DNA of 64,000 nt. It comes from Rubripirellula amarantea. Its GTDB lineage: Bacteria; Planctomycetota; Planctomycetia; Pirellulales; Pirellulaceae. Both the position numbers and the translations under genes were made by a program. The notes below the pieces were generated by a model, which was given only the letters and a program-made list of their open reading frames with translations, was not told the DNA's origin and did no database searches. The stretch covers positions 3,481,241-3,545,240 of the forward strand of contig NZ_SJPI01000001.1 of assembly GCF_007859865.1 (NCBI RefSeq), written 5' to 3'. Shown here one piece after another: positions 45,601 through 56,000 of the stretch; the first letter of the stretch is position 1, and each line of letters starts with the position of its first letter.

Positions 45601-47627
45601 AAGCGATCCATGACGCGGCCATCGGTGTGACACAAGTGGTTTTCTATCAGGCCGGTTCGATTGACTTGGGAGCCGGACGTGTGCTTTCATCGGATGAACC
45701 GGCCATCGTAATGCTCACCGATTCGGGCAACGAGATTGGATTGACGGTTTCAGATCCGTTGCAGTCGACTTCGCTAAGCGAAATCACGATCACGCTAAGC
45801 GAACAGTTGCAGGGAACCGGTGTTACGTGGGATCAAGTTAGCGGAACGTCCACGATCGTCGTTGGAATGTCCAACGAAATCACGTTGGCGGGAAAACCGG
45901 TTTCGGTGAATTTGCAGGTCGTCGAAGGCAGCCCGCCGGTGGCCGTTGCGGACTCGATGGTTACGTCAGTTAATACGCCGGCGACAATCGACGTACTCAA
46001 TAATGATTTGCCACTGGGCGAAGTCATGATGGTTAGCCATGGCAGTGCGAGCCAAGGCAGTGTTATCGATAATGGTGATGGTACGCTGACTTACACACCC
46101 GACATAGGTTTTGAGGGCACCGACACGTTTGGCTACACGATCGCTTTGCAGGACGTTGAACTCATCAATGATCAGACGAGCGGTGGTGATCGCTTCGGCT
46201 ACTCAGTCGACGTCGACGGTGACTATGCGGTGGTTGGATCTTACCTTGACGACGCAGGTGGGCTTACCAATTCCGGTTCCGCGTTTGTCTATCAGCGAAC
46301 GGGGGCGACATCGTGGGCACAGGTGGCGCAGCTCAATGGTGACCTCGACGCTACTGATGCTCAGTCGCAATTTGGTTGGTCCGTTGCGATCGACGGCGAC
46401 ACGGTTGTCGTCAGCGCTCAGTATGATCGGGATCTTGGTTTTCGATCAGGCGCGGCTTACGTATTCCAGCGAGATCAAGGCGGCGTCGACAACTGGGGGC
46501 GAGTGAAGAAGATCGTTGGCAACGACACGATCAAACGGGACTTGTTCGGACGCAGTGTCGATATATCTGGTGATACGATTGTGGTGGGCGCTAGCGTTGC
46601 CGATCCCGTCGGTGCTTCGTCAGGTGCCGCCTACGTGTTCAATCGTGATGAAGGGGGAGCCGATAATTGGGGGCAAGTCAAAAAGTTGACTGGCAGCACT
46701 CAGGCTGCCGGTGATCGTTTTGGGCAATCGGTTTCGATTGACGGGAACTTCATCGCCGTCGGAGCTTTCCGCCACGACGGAGTTGGATCGGACAGTGGCG
46801 CAGCGTATGTCTTCTTGCGAGGATCGGGCGGTACCGAAAATTGGGGCGAGGCTAAAGTGATTGAAGCATCCGATGCATCCGCTGCAGACCAGTTTGGCTA
46901 CTCGGTTTCGATGAGTGGATCCAGAGTGGCGATCGGTGCGCCGTTGGATGACGAGCCCGGACTTAATCAGCTCGGTTCGGTATATGTATTCGACTTCTTT
47001 GAAGGTGGTAACAACAATTGGGGCCAAGTTGCGAAGCTGTCGACTGATGATGGCGCTCAGGGCGACCGACTTGGTCTATCGCTAGCCTTCGATGGAACCC
47101 GCATTGTTGCTGGTGCACCGCAAGCCGATGGTGGAGGCAGCGATTCAGGTCGTGCGTACCTGTTTGAAGATGTCGGCGGCGGTACATGGACGCAAACACG
47201 AGTGCTGGTCAACGACGAAGTCACCACCGCCGACCAGTACGGCATCGCAGTCGCGGTCGATGGCGACGTGGCGGTAATCGGTTCGTGGTTCGACAATCGA
47301 CCAGCCAACAACACAGGCGGCGCATACGCGTTTGATTTGCAAACCGATACAGCGACGGTGACTGTGACGGTCAATTCTGGAAGTTCCGAGTTGCCGCTGA
47401 TCGAAGACTCTCCAGCGATGATGAACATCGTATCGGAGGCAGCGCTACCGAACGTCATGCACGAAAACCAAGACCCCGATCAGGCAGTCTGGCAAGCACG
47501 AGTTTGGGCACGTGATCGAGTGTTCGCACAGAGCATGGAAACGGACGACGAGAACGAAGAGGAAAGCTACCCTGGTGATCTCGCTGCCGCGCGTGTCTTG
47601 ACTGTTGTCCGAGTTCAACTCGGGTGA
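42615..47627 (+). CDS. Secreted polysaccharide lyase family 8 fused to FG-GAP propeller module
   Basis: PL8 enzymes break uronic-acid polysaccharides (hyaluronan, chondroitin, xanthan, alginate) by beta-elimination. The leader ends LLVECLENRHLL. A jelly-roll-like domain follows (residues about 35-230), then a cadherin-like domain (about 255-350). The lyase spans about 355-1110; the tetrad is visible as Asn510 (GGNLGYR), His579 (SQHVGGG), Tyr591 (FGYGRDW, three residues further from the His than usual) and Arg645/646 (QGRRSGE), with ENLLHYHMGDG and LPGTTTE after them. An Ig/cadherin-like domain and seven FG-GAP-like units (about 1185-1590) follow, the same module as in the four ELW-repeat paralogs. 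The tail has ARDRVF and an acidic run. The tail DNA is almost identical to that of the next gene. Confidence 0.9.
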   Translation: MHLESRRVGGPRRRRTDGYRRRKLLVECLENRHLLTANPVVDFDFAADQTLAQLQTAGWQPDAYTLYNHVGAEDLRAIGGALELTDDDGTTAYRWAHEATFPFTAIESGHLKIAAGTGGTFTGNPSQLISIQSAGGPIANIVLRNDTEGRFETGSGDVIFTDVSWKDGFRNYLIDWSVDSNGQNGIVSLRFQADDGTMTQVVEQPFLNAGVPNQLKLGAGWSSPADTQLRVDFIEVYDEPSGAFDAIEISPSVHHDIIAGATSGESVTGRLNLVQPVVSNTPQFSIVGGSGQSLFEIVTVTDTGDRHFGEIVIANGVTLSQTNSYTLDVQADNAGTLSSVQTITVDVVAETAASKISDSLLSQTRYRTADISDAIVADWMSKIQTDGSFSDLNNDWNTSANRLGSLAEAYRFSTTYQGDAGLRSKIYDATVYWAANVSYAGQTFVNPAWAWPRQIGSVGYYLFDDIQTEKFSSDPVISGRAWEVYDAVLSGSESVITHLRDSEEHFWGGNLGYRLHAMQLRASVMDDYNRPLTQVGGFQRGFVSTASFADIESLMIKGLQPSSGPFSVGLTADGAFSQHVGGGAQLFTFGYGRDWAADTSAASVRMLDTPWSLSTSELDVIADFVLDGMQWESFNGQGDYLAQGRRSGEATTGAYSNADSVMASLINSLETAAGTGQLSRHAELISTRDNLIADTHDLEGSLALWNHDFVLHRSDQFYVSTKMNSVRSSGNETGNNENLLHYHMGDGTTLVMLDGDEYVNARVGWDWHQLPGTTTESRTDALPIRNWNTNNGGLNAFAGVASNGTVSVATFINDRYDAANSLYQYHTVNANKSTFYLPDAIVALGANIDRVGPGQNQPIRTTLNQVEWTDDVTYDVGNSVQTLAMGNYGVQSFSVTSPAWFHHDGIGYVLVPKSGQTLSARLETRATNNDWYDLDHKNGQGNTQAVDIFQLSVDHGTNPSDDLYQYVIVPNITAAEMPAYFSDMTIDMLQNDAGIQAIHDAAIGVTQVVFYQAGSIDLGAGRVLSSDEPAIVMLTDSGNEIGLTVSDPLQSTSLSEITITLSEQLQGTGVTWDQVSGTSTIVVGMSNEITLAGKPVSVNLQVVEGSPPVAVADSMVTSVNTPATIDVLNNDLPLGEVMMVSHGSASQGSVIDNGDGTLTYTPDIGFEGTDTFGYTIALQDVELINDQTSGGDRFGYSVDVDGDYAVVGSYLDDAGGLTNSGSAFVYQRTGATSWAQVAQLNGDLDATDAQSQFGWSVAIDGDTVVVSAQYDRDLGFRSGAAYVFQRDQGGVDNWGRVKKIVGNDTIKRDLFGRSVDISGDTIVVGASVADPVGASSGAAYVFNRDEGGADNWGQVKKLTGSTQAAGDRFGQSVSIDGNFIAVGAFRHDGVGSDSGAAYVFLRGSGGTENWGEAKVIEASDASAADQFGYSVSMSGSRVAIGAPLDDEPGLNQLGSVYVFDFFEGGNNNWGQVAKLSTDDGAQGDRLGLSLAFDGTRIVAGAPQADGGGSDSGRAYLFEDVGGGTWTQTRVLVNDEVTTADQYGIAVAVDGDVAVIGSWFDNRPANNTGGAYAFDLQTDTATVTVTVNSGSSELPLIEDSPAMMNIVSEAALPNVMHENQDPDQAVWQARVWARDRVFAQSMETDDENEEESYPGDLAAARVLTVVRVQLG
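47379..47560 (+). repeat. 182-bp near-identical 3' block, copy in PL8 gene
   Basis: This block, coding for the C-terminal tail, matches 52666-52847 with two base differences that I can see and no gaps. The flanking code is similar but clearly diverged. Confidence 0.9.
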
Positions 47628-48121
47628 CTCGGACGTATCACCATGGTCGGTTTCAAGGTTCGCGCTTGACGATGTTGCATCCGCACTGCGCGTGATCTTG
47701 GCCATTCGGCTCGGTTTGTTTTCGCGTTCGCATGGTCTACCCAAAGAAGCGATCTAGAACAGCGTAGAAACTGCCATACGAATGAGAGCTAATATCCAAG
47801 AACAATCGTCTTGGAGCAATACTTGAGCGTCGTTGTCGGTCGACCATTGCCGCAAAACCAGCTCACAGCGGTTGCTCTTTGGAGTCCTAGGCGACTTCGA
47901 TTCCCGCGATTCGAGTCAGGTGGGGAATCTGTGAGAGCTAATTTGGTCGATGACATTCGTTCTTGTCTGGTTAGCTACTGCAGAGAAGTTATCGCTGAAT
48001 CGTGAGGGACGCCTCTCGTGACCATATTGGTTAATAATTTGTTGGGTGTGGATGAATGTAATCGCGCCGAACTATACTTCCAGGGCGTTTCACCCGAATG
48101 ATTCCCCCATAGACTGCAAAC
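47628..48121. other. Intergenic region between the PL8 gene and ELW paralog 3
   Basis: This 494-base stretch has no supported gene; short frames show no domain. No strong terminator hairpin with a T-run is visible. It probably holds the promoter of the next giant gene. Confidence 0.45.
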
Positions 48122-51100
48122 ATGCCTCCACCGTTGAAAACACGTTCCACTAGGCGTATCCGAAGTAGTTCGCGAATTTCCAAACGGCGCTCGATGAAAC
48201 TTGAGTTGCTCGAACAACGCAATCTCCTTGCGTTTGACTTTGAGCTGCTTGCCGACATCAATGATTCCTTGGCTGGTTCCTCTCCTGGCGAGATCACTCA
48301 GGTTGGCGATGCGATCTTCTTTACAGCAACGACTGCGCAGAGTGGTCGCGAACTGTGGACAACCGATGGCACGATGGCTGGAACACGTCAGGTTTCCGAT
48401 ATTCGACCGGGAACACGTGGTGGTGATCCAGTCGAGCTTACAAACGTCGATGGGGTGCTTTATTTCACAGCCAACGACGGAATCAACGGGGATGAGATTT
48501 GGACCAGTGACGGTACTGAATCGGGAACACGTATGGTTCATGAAATCGCGCCCGGCGACAACTTCAGAAGACCGAGGTTTTTGACGAACCATGATGGAAC
48601 GCTGTATTTCTCAGCAACGGATGATGTTGCTGGGCATGAACTTTGGAAGACAGATGGCACGTCCGCTGGGACTACTCAAGTGCTAGATATCAATCCAGGT
48701 TCGGCAAACTCTTATCCGTTGTGGATGACTAGTATTGGCGGCGAACTGTTCTTTATCGCTGATGACGGAGTTCATGGGCAGGAGCTTTGGACATCCGACG
48801 GAACGGCCTCGGGGACGTTCTTGGTCCAAGACATCAATCCGGGCCTCTCAGATGCCCTCAGCGCCAGCTCGTATCCTGTGAGTTACTATTATCCACCATT
48901 GGTCGATGTTAATGGAACGCTTTTCTTTGCCGCTGATGATGGTGTGCACGGATACGAACTATGGTCGTCCGATGGCACTGTTGCCGGCACGGCCCTCGTG
49001 CAAGACATTCAATTAGGGTCGGGCAGTTCGCGACCAACTCAGTTAACCAATGCAGGAGGCTCATTGTTTTTTACTGCGGACGACGACGTTAATGGGCGGG
49101 AGCTTTGGACGAGCGATGGCACTAGTGCGGGAACAGCCCTCGTCAAGGACATTCGAACAGGTAGTCAGAATACGACTATTTTCGAGCTCGCAAGCATTGG
49201 TAGCACTGTTTATTTCACTGCCGGTGACGATTCAGGGCGGTACGAGCTTTGGAAAAGTGATGGGACGACCGCAGGCACAGCGATGCTGACCGATGACAGC
49301 ACGTCATCTTTTGGAACTGTCCCCCAAAGGCAAACCAATGTTAACGGACTGCTTTACTTCGTAACGTTTGAACAAGAACTTTGGACCAGTGATGGCACCG
49401 TTGCCGGTACGAGCCTTTTGAAGGAAATTGGTCCATCAGGCAACGGGTATGTCGAAGAGTTGGCAAATATTGGAGGGACTCTTTTCTTCGCTGCCGGTAG
49501 CATTCGGCAAGAGACGGAACTCTGGTCCAGCGATGGCACGGAAGCAGGGACAAATCAGGTAGCCGATATTCAGGTTGGCACCAATGGCTCGTACCCCAGT
49601 GATTTCACTGAGGTCTCCGGTTCGATTTACTTCGTTGCTAGGAGCGGGGACACGGGAGACGATTTGTGGGTCAGCGACGGAACGATCGCCGGTACACAAT
49701 CATTAGCTAGCACTGGTGTCTCACGAATTGAGAACATCACGAATGTCAACGGCACAGTTTTTTTCTCGGCGTCTGACAGTGTCAATGGAGAGGAGCTTTG
49801 GAAGAGCGATGGAACTGCCGCCGGAACGGTATTGGTGAAAGATATCTCGATCGGGTCTGGAAGGTCTGAACCCGAAGACTTCGTGAATGTTGCGGGAACT
49901 TTATTCTTTACAGCAGATGATGACGCTCACGGTCGCGAGCTTTGGAAAAGTGATGGAACCGAGGCCGGTACTGTCCTGGTACGCGACATTAGGCCGGGTT
50001 CCTTTTTAGACAGCTCCGAACCACGCGAGCTGACCGAATTCAATGGTGAACTGTACTTTCGAGCGAATGACGGAATTAGTGGTGCGGAGGTTTGGAAGAG
50101 CGATGGAACAGAGGCCGGTACAGTGCAAGTGTTTGACATAGAGCCAGGTAACTATGGATCTGGCCCTGATGATTTCGTCAACGTGGACGGCAAACTCTAC
50201 TTCAGCGCCAACTCTAGCGGACTAGGTGTCGGTGACGAGGTCTTTGCGATCGACGGAACGACCGGTGACCTACTGGTGTTGGATATTAGACCGGGCTCAT
50301 CTGGCTCTTTTCCAGGTGCGCTGACGGCGATCGAAGGTCTGCTGTTCTTTAATGCCAATGATGGTACGACTGGGAACGAGCTCTGGAGAATCGATGCGGC
50401 GACGGGCTCGGGTAGTCTCGTCGCGGACATCAATCCCGGTCCGGAGGACTCATATCCCCGCGATTTTACTGAGGTCAACGGAACGCTCTTTTTTGAAGCT
50501 AGCACAGACGCTGAGGGCCGTGAGCTTTGGTCAACCGACGGAACTTCCGCTGGCACGTCGTTGGTCGCTGACCTGAGACAAGGCCCAGATAGTTCCTTTC
50601 CCGGTGAATTGTCCAACGTGGGAGGAGCATTGTTCTTCAAAGCATTCAACGACGAGTTGGGAAACCAGTTTTGGAGAGTAGACGAGAGTGGATCAGCGCC
50701 GGAACTGGTGGTGAGTTCCAATTTCGACATTATTCAAGGCGACTTGCTCTTTGCTTTTGAGAACCGCGTTTTCGCTACGCTTAAGACCGAAGATCATGGA
50801 GTCGAGCTATTTATCGGAACAGATACCGATGAGGACGATCAGATTTCCGAGGCCATTACCCTCAGTCAAGGATCCACGCTCGGTACGATCAAAACGATAC
50901 TCGGAGGCGAAACGGACGTTGATCTATACCGATTCGAAGCCGACCAGGGCGAAGTGTTCGATATCGACGTGGACCGTAGCGGTGGAGAGCTTGACTCAAT
51001 CCTGAGCGTCTATGCGTCAGACGGAAATCTATTGGATATCAGCGACGACGACGTGGGACCGGCACCTGAGTTCAGTGAGCTGGAATCCTACTTGCGATTC

Positions 51101-51136
51101 ACCGCACCATCGACCGGAACATTTTCGTTGCGGTGA
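48122..51136 (+). CDS. ELWxxDGT-repeat protein (3), 5' part of a frameshifted gene
   Basis: This 1004-residue part holds the leader (MKLELLEQRNLLAFDFELL), about 16 ELW-type repeats (residues 73-810, the last ones degenerate: EVFAIDGT, ELWRIDAA, QFWRVDES) and most of a PPC-like domain. It stops in FTAPSTGTFSLR, where its paralogs continue with GTFYVAVTRSSN. Reading one base over gives FVAVTGFSNIDF, the expected continuation, so a T was lost from a T-run near 51122-51125 (TTTTT would restore the frame). The gene would then run to 52911, about 1596 residues, with the same domain order as paralog 1. Either it is a recent pseudogene or phase-variable gene, or this is a sequencing error. Confidence 0.85.
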   Translation: MPPPLKTRSTRRIRSSSRISKRRSMKLELLEQRNLLAFDFELLADINDSLAGSSPGEITQVGDAIFFTATTAQSGRELWTTDGTMAGTRQVSDIRPGTRGGDPVELTNVDGVLYFTANDGINGDEIWTSDGTESGTRMVHEIAPGDNFRRPRFLTNHDGTLYFSATDDVAGHELWKTDGTSAGTTQVLDINPGSANSYPLWMTSIGGELFFIADDGVHGQELWTSDGTASGTFLVQDINPGLSDALSASSYPVSYYYPPLVDVNGTLFFAADDGVHGYELWSSDGTVAGTALVQDIQLGSGSSRPTQLTNAGGSLFFTADDDVNGRELWTSDGTSAGTALVKDIRTGSQNTTIFELASIGSTVYFTAGDDSGRYELWKSDGTTAGTAMLTDDSTSSFGTVPQRQTNVNGLLYFVTFEQELWTSDGTVAGTSLLKEIGPSGNGYVEELANIGGTLFFAAGSIRQETELWSSDGTEAGTNQVADIQVGTNGSYPSDFTEVSGSIYFVARSGDTGDDLWVSDGTIAGTQSLASTGVSRIENITNVNGTVFFSASDSVNGEELWKSDGTAAGTVLVKDISIGSGRSEPEDFVNVAGTLFFTADDDAHGRELWKSDGTEAGTVLVRDIRPGSFLDSSEPRELTEFNGELYFRANDGISGAEVWKSDGTEAGTVQVFDIEPGNYGSGPDDFVNVDGKLYFSANSSGLGVGDEVFAIDGTTGDLLVLDIRPGSSGSFPGALTAIEGLLFFNANDGTTGNELWRIDAATGSGSLVADINPGPEDSYPRDFTEVNGTLFFEASTDAEGRELWSTDGTSAGTSLVADLRQGPDSSFPGELSNVGGALFFKAFNDELGNQFWRVDESGSAPELVVSSNFDIIQGDLLFAFENRVFATLKTEDHGVELFIGTDTDEDDQISEAITLSQGSTLGTIKTILGGETDVDLYRFEADQGEVFDIDVDRSGGELDSILSVYASDGNLLDISDDDVGPAPEFSELESYLRFTAPSTGTFSLR

Positions 51137-52911
51137 CAGGATTTAGTAACATTGATTTTGAGATCGCGGGAGGAACCGGTGATGACATTCGTGACGCACT
51201 GGAAAGCGACGACTATGAGTTGCTGTTCCACAAGCTTGGGCCAACCGCGGTCCCGGACAGCGTGGTAGCGATACAGGATACCGCTGTCTTTGTTCCGGTC
51301 TTGGACAATGACCTTCCATCAGGCGACGTCGAGGTTATTGGTTTCAGCGATCCAGCTAATGGAAACGCAACGGTCAATGCCAATGGGCAGATTGAATACA
51401 CGCCAACGAGTGGATTTCTTGGAACCGATGCATTTGATTACACGATCGCGTTGAAGTCGACCGAGCTTACCAATGCTGAGATCACCGGCGGGGACCGCTA
51501 TGGTTACTCGGTGGACGTTGATGGTGATCTTGCGGTCGTCGGTGCCTACTTGGATGACCCAAACGACGTCACCAATGCCGGATCGGTCTCGCTTTACCGC
51601 CGCGATGGCATCTCTTGGCAGTTTCTCACGCTTCTCACTGGCGACGCGATTCCGCAGAGTCAGTTTGGATGGAGTGTTGCGGTTTCCGGAGACACGGTTG
51701 TCGTGGGCGCGCAGCGAGACAGTGACAACGGGTTTCATTCGGGCGCCGCCTATGTCTTTCAAGACGTAGATGGTGAATGGACCCAAGTTCGCAAGCTCGC
51801 AGGTTCAGACACTGTCAATCGAGACTTGTTTGGTCGTTCGGTCGACATCGATCGTGACACCATTGTCGTTGGTGCCAGTACTGCTGACCCTTTGGGCGCA
51901 TCGTCTGGAGCAGCCAATGTATACAACCGCGATGAGGGCGGTCAGGATAATTGGGGGCAGATCAAGAAGTTGACCGGTAGCACTCAAGGGGCTGGGGATC
52001 GTTTTGGTCAGTCGGTCGCCATCGACAATGCAACCATTGTGGTTGGCGCGTTTCGCAATGATGACCAAGGCATCGACAGCGGTGCCGTTTACGTTTTCAA
52101 ACGAAATCGCTTTGGTGCCGAAAACTGGGGTGAGCTCAAAGTCATTACGGCATCCGATGCGTCTGCGGGTGACCGATTTGGGGCTAGCGTGGCTGTCGAT
52201 GGAACCACGGTCGTTGTTGGTTCACCACAGGATGATACTGGTGGGGTCAATCAGCTCGGATCCGTTTACGTCCTTTCGCAAAACGAAGGAGGTTCTAACA
52301 ACTGGGGGCAGGTTGCAAAGTTGCTTGCTACTGACGGAAACGCTGGTGATCGCCTCGGGCTTTCCGTTGCTTTCGACGGAAGTCGAATTGTCGCTGGCTC
52401 ACCTCTTGCCGATGGTGGTGGTGATGCTTCGGGACGAGGCTATCTGTTCGAATTGACGAACGGATCCTGGACGCAAACTCGTGTACTGGGTAGCAGTGAA
52501 GTCACCACCGCGGACCAGTACGGCATCGCAGTCGCGGTCGATGGCGATGTTGCTGTGATTGGATCATGGCTCGATAACCGCCCGTCAAATAATTCAGGTG
52601 GCGCCTACGCATTTGATTTGCAGACCGACACGGCAACGGTGACGGTGACGGTGACGGTCAATCCTGGAAGTTCCGAGTTGCCGCTGATCGAAGACTCTCC
52701 AGCGATGATGAACATCGCATCGGAGGCAGCGCTACCGAACGTCATGCACGAAAACCAAGACGCCGATCAGGCAGTCTGGCAAGCACGAGTTTGGGCACGT
52801 GATCGAGTGTTCGCACAGAGCATGGAAACGGACGACGAGAACGAAGACGAACGCTACCTCGACGACATCGCCGACGATCGCCTGGGTCACGCATTTTCAG
52901 CCAGCCTATAG
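51133..52911 (+). CDS. ELWxxDGT-repeat protein (3), 3' part of a frameshifted gene
   Basis: This is the remainder of the gene at 48122, in the +1 frame; a GTG at 51133 overlaps the stop region of the first part, so it could be read by reinitiation. It carries the end of the PPC-like domain, the Ig/cadherin-like domain (ending SGFLGTDAFDYTIA), seven FG-GAP-like units and the acidic tail with ARDRVF. Its 3' end (52666-52847) is almost identical in DNA to that of the PL8 gene, and a GTGACG microsatellite near 52634-52660 adds extra TV pairs before it. It has no leader of its own, so without the 5' part it would not be exported. Confidence 0.85.
   Translation: MTGFSNIDFEIAGGTGDDIRDALESDDYELLFHKLGPTAVPDSVVAIQDTAVFVPVLDNDLPSGDVEVIGFSDPANGNATVNANGQIEYTPTSGFLGTDAFDYTIALKSTELTNAEITGGDRYGYSVDVDGDLAVVGAYLDDPNDVTNAGSVSLYRRDGISWQFLTLLTGDAIPQSQFGWSVAVSGDTVVVGAQRDSDNGFHSGAAYVFQDVDGEWTQVRKLAGSDTVNRDLFGRSVDIDRDTIVVGASTADPLGASSGAANVYNRDEGGQDNWGQIKKLTGSTQGAGDRFGQSVAIDNATIVVGAFRNDDQGIDSGAVYVFKRNRFGAENWGELKVITASDASAGDRFGASVAVDGTTVVVGSPQDDTGGVNQLGSVYVLSQNEGGSNNWGQVAKLLATDGNAGDRLGLSVAFDGSRIVAGSPLADGGGDASGRGYLFELTNGSWTQTRVLGSSEVTTADQYGIAVAVDGDVAVIGSWLDNRPSNNSGGAYAFDLQTDTATVTVTVTVNPGSSELPLIEDSPAMMNIASEAALPNVMHENQDADQAVWQARVWARDRVFAQSMETDDENEDERYLDDIADDRLGHAFSASL
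52666..52847 (+). repeat. 182-bp near-identical 3' block, copy in ELW paralog 3
   Basis: This is the partner of 47379-47560, with two substitutions seen. It encodes the conserved tail ending in RVFAQSMETDDENE. Confidence 0.9.
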
Positions 52912-53052
52912 GTCTCTTCCGATACGTCTTTTAGGGCGTTGTTGCATGATGGGGCAGTCGCGGGCGATGAAGGGGATCACCAACTTGATGTGCGGGGGGT
53001 TTAGCGATAGTATCGTGGGAGGTTTGGTTTTTGTGACTCACCACTTTCAAGA

Positions 53053-56000
53053 ATGGGCGACTTCAACATGTCGAAAGCAAGCCATCGCCGCGGTCCGGAG
53101 GGCAAGCGAGTTCAGCGATCTCAAAAACGATGTGCGCTTCGCATTGAACTGCTTGAGCAGAGGCAGTTGCTCGCGGTCGACTTTGAGATGGTTGATATCC
53201 GGACCGGCAGTGGTAGTTCTTCCCCATTGAATTTCACGACTGCGTCTAACACGGTGTTCTTTAGTGCCGATGATGGTATCCGAGGCGACGAACTGTGGGC
53301 CACCGACGGGACCACCGCTGGCACGCGGTTGGTGCGCAACATCAGTGCGGGTGCGAAAAGCTCTGTTCCGAACCAACTCACCAACGTGGGCGGCACGATT
53401 TTTTTTGATGCGTTGGGTGAATATGAGCTTTGGAAGAGCGACGGCACATCTGCGGGCACGAGTTACGTGGACGGTACCTGGCGCGAAGGTAATTGCCTGT
53501 ACGCGGTTTACTGCGATCTTTATAGCGCATCGCCCAACGGATTCACCAATTCGGGCGGCACGCTTTTCTTCAACATGAACCCCGACTTTGACGGGTACAG
53601 TTTGTACAAGAGTGAAGCTCCCCACACGGACATCGAATTTGTAAAACAGATCAATAGCTTCGATGGTGCCTATGGGGCCAAGCCATTCGGCTTTACTGAT
53701 GTCGATGGAACACTTTTTTTCAGTGCTCCCAATGACACGTTCGGCACCGAATTGTGGAAGAGTGATGGCACGGAGGCGGGCACATTCATGCTCGCCGATT
53801 TGGATTCGGGCAGTGGCAGCGGATTTCCAACGCGTCTGACCAACGTTGATGGCACGCTGTATTTCCGAGGCAGCAACGGCGTTCAAGGGCAAGAACTATG
53901 GAAGAGCGATGGAACTGCCAGTGGAACGATTCTGATCCGCAACATTCGTCCTGGTCCGGGAAGTTCGAATCCCGACCGGTTGACCAATGTTGACGGAACG
54001 TTGTACTTCACCGCAAACGATGCGACTCATGGCAATGAGTTGTGGAAGTCCGATGGAACCAACGTTGGAACCACTCTGGTCAGCGACATCATGCCCGGTT
54101 CCGCTGATGCTGATCCCGCCAGTTTGACTGAGGTGGATGGCAACGTTTTCTTCTCCGCGCTTGATGGAACCGGAGGCAGGAAAGTCTTTTTCAGTGATGG
54201 CACTGCTTTAGGAACAAACGCTCTAAGTGTTCCCAGCGGGATGGCGGCGCCCATCGATCCAGTGGATCTAACCAACGTAGACGGAGTCTTGTACTTTCGT
54301 GCGCAGAGCATCGCTGCCGGCCCGGTAGAATTGTGGCGAGTCGATGCGAGCAGTATGACGATCGAAAGGCTGCAGTTAGGGATGGCAAACTCGCCAGATG
54401 TCGGAAGCATACATCCGTTCGCGCAGTCGCTGCTTTTCGCCGGTGAGACCAGCACTCTGGGTGAAGAATTGTATTTCGCTAGCGAGTCCGATGATGACGA
54501 CGAGATTGACGAAGCAATACCTTTGGCGCCGGGCACCGTCACGGGTGAACTGGAAACGCTACTCGGTGGAGATACCGATGTTGATATGTACGCGTTTTCT
54601 GCTGCCGCCGGCCAAACACTTGGGATTGACGTTGATCACCTATCCGGAAATCTTGATTCATTGCTTCGCGTCTTCGACGAAGCCGGAAATCAGCTAGCGG
54701 TTAGCGACAACGACGTGGGAAGTGGTGCAGAATTCAGTAGCCTCGAAGCCTACGTGAGTTTCTTTGCGCCTTCGTCCGGTACGTTCTATGCCGCCGTGAC
54801 CCGGTCGGGCAACTCTAAGTTTGACGCTGGCGATGGAACGAAAGACAGCACAACGTCTCCAGCACTGGACGATGCTTACGAGTTAATCCTTCAATCGGAA
54901 GGATTCGTTTCATTCTTGGCAGTGGATGATGCGGCGACCACTACCGAGAACCAGCCGATCACAATTTCAGTACTCGACAATGATCTGCCTGATGGCGGTG
55001 TGGTCTTGGCCGGACACATGGACGCTACCAACGGAGTCGTCACCGATAATGGCAACGGGACGTTAACCTACACGCCCGACACTGGATTCACCGTTACCGA
55101 TTCGTTTGACTATTCCGTTGCACTGGCTTCGTTGGAACTAACCAGCCCGTCAACGACCGGTGGCGATCGGCTGGGTTATTCCATTGACATTGATGGCGAC
55201 TATGCGGTCGTGGGTGCGTATCTGGACGACCCCAACGGCATCACCAACGCCGGTTCTGCGGTACTGTTTGAGAAGACAACGACGGGCGACTGGCAGCAAC
55301 TGGCGTTACTTACCGGTGACCCACAAGCCCAAACTCATTTTGGCTGGAGTGTCGCGATCGACGGCAACACCGCCGTGGTGGGGGCACACCGTGACAAGGA
55401 CAATGGCTTCTTCGCTGGTGCAGCCTACGTGTTTGACTTTGATGCCGGAGGCGTGACCTCGACGACCAAGTTGATCGGTAGCGATACGATTTCGCGAGAT
55501 TTGTTCGGACGCTCGGTCGACGTTTCGGGTGATACGGTGGTGGTAGGCGCAAGCACGGCTGATCCTGTTGGCGATTTCTCCGGCGCAGTCTACGTGTTCA
55601 ATCGAGATGAAGGTGGCATCGGCCATTGGGGACAGGTCAAGAAGCTGACTGGCAGCACACAAGGGGCCGGTGATCGGTTTGGGCATTCCGTTTCGATCGA
55701 CAACAGCACTCTCGCCGTCGGGGCGTTTCGGCACGATGGCATCGGTGCTGATAGCGGCTCGGTTTACATCTTCGAACGCAATCGATTTGGCGCGGACAAC
55801 TGGGGCGAACTCAAATCCATCGAGGCTCCCGATGCTGCAGCGGGTGATCGATTCGGCTTCAGCGTCAGCGTTCAGGGCAGCACGGTAGCCGTGGGCGCCC
55901 CACACGACGACGAAGGTGGCCTGAATCAACTCGGATCGGTTTATGTACTTTCGCAGAACGAAGGCGGCAGCAACAACTGGGGCCAGGTCGCCAAATTGCT

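Noticed and set aside
33300-54340. Repeated blocks that might be taken for a CRISPR-like or satellite array
   Set aside because: The repeats are about 147 bases long, lie in open frames and encode ELWxxDGT protein repeats; there are no unique spacers.
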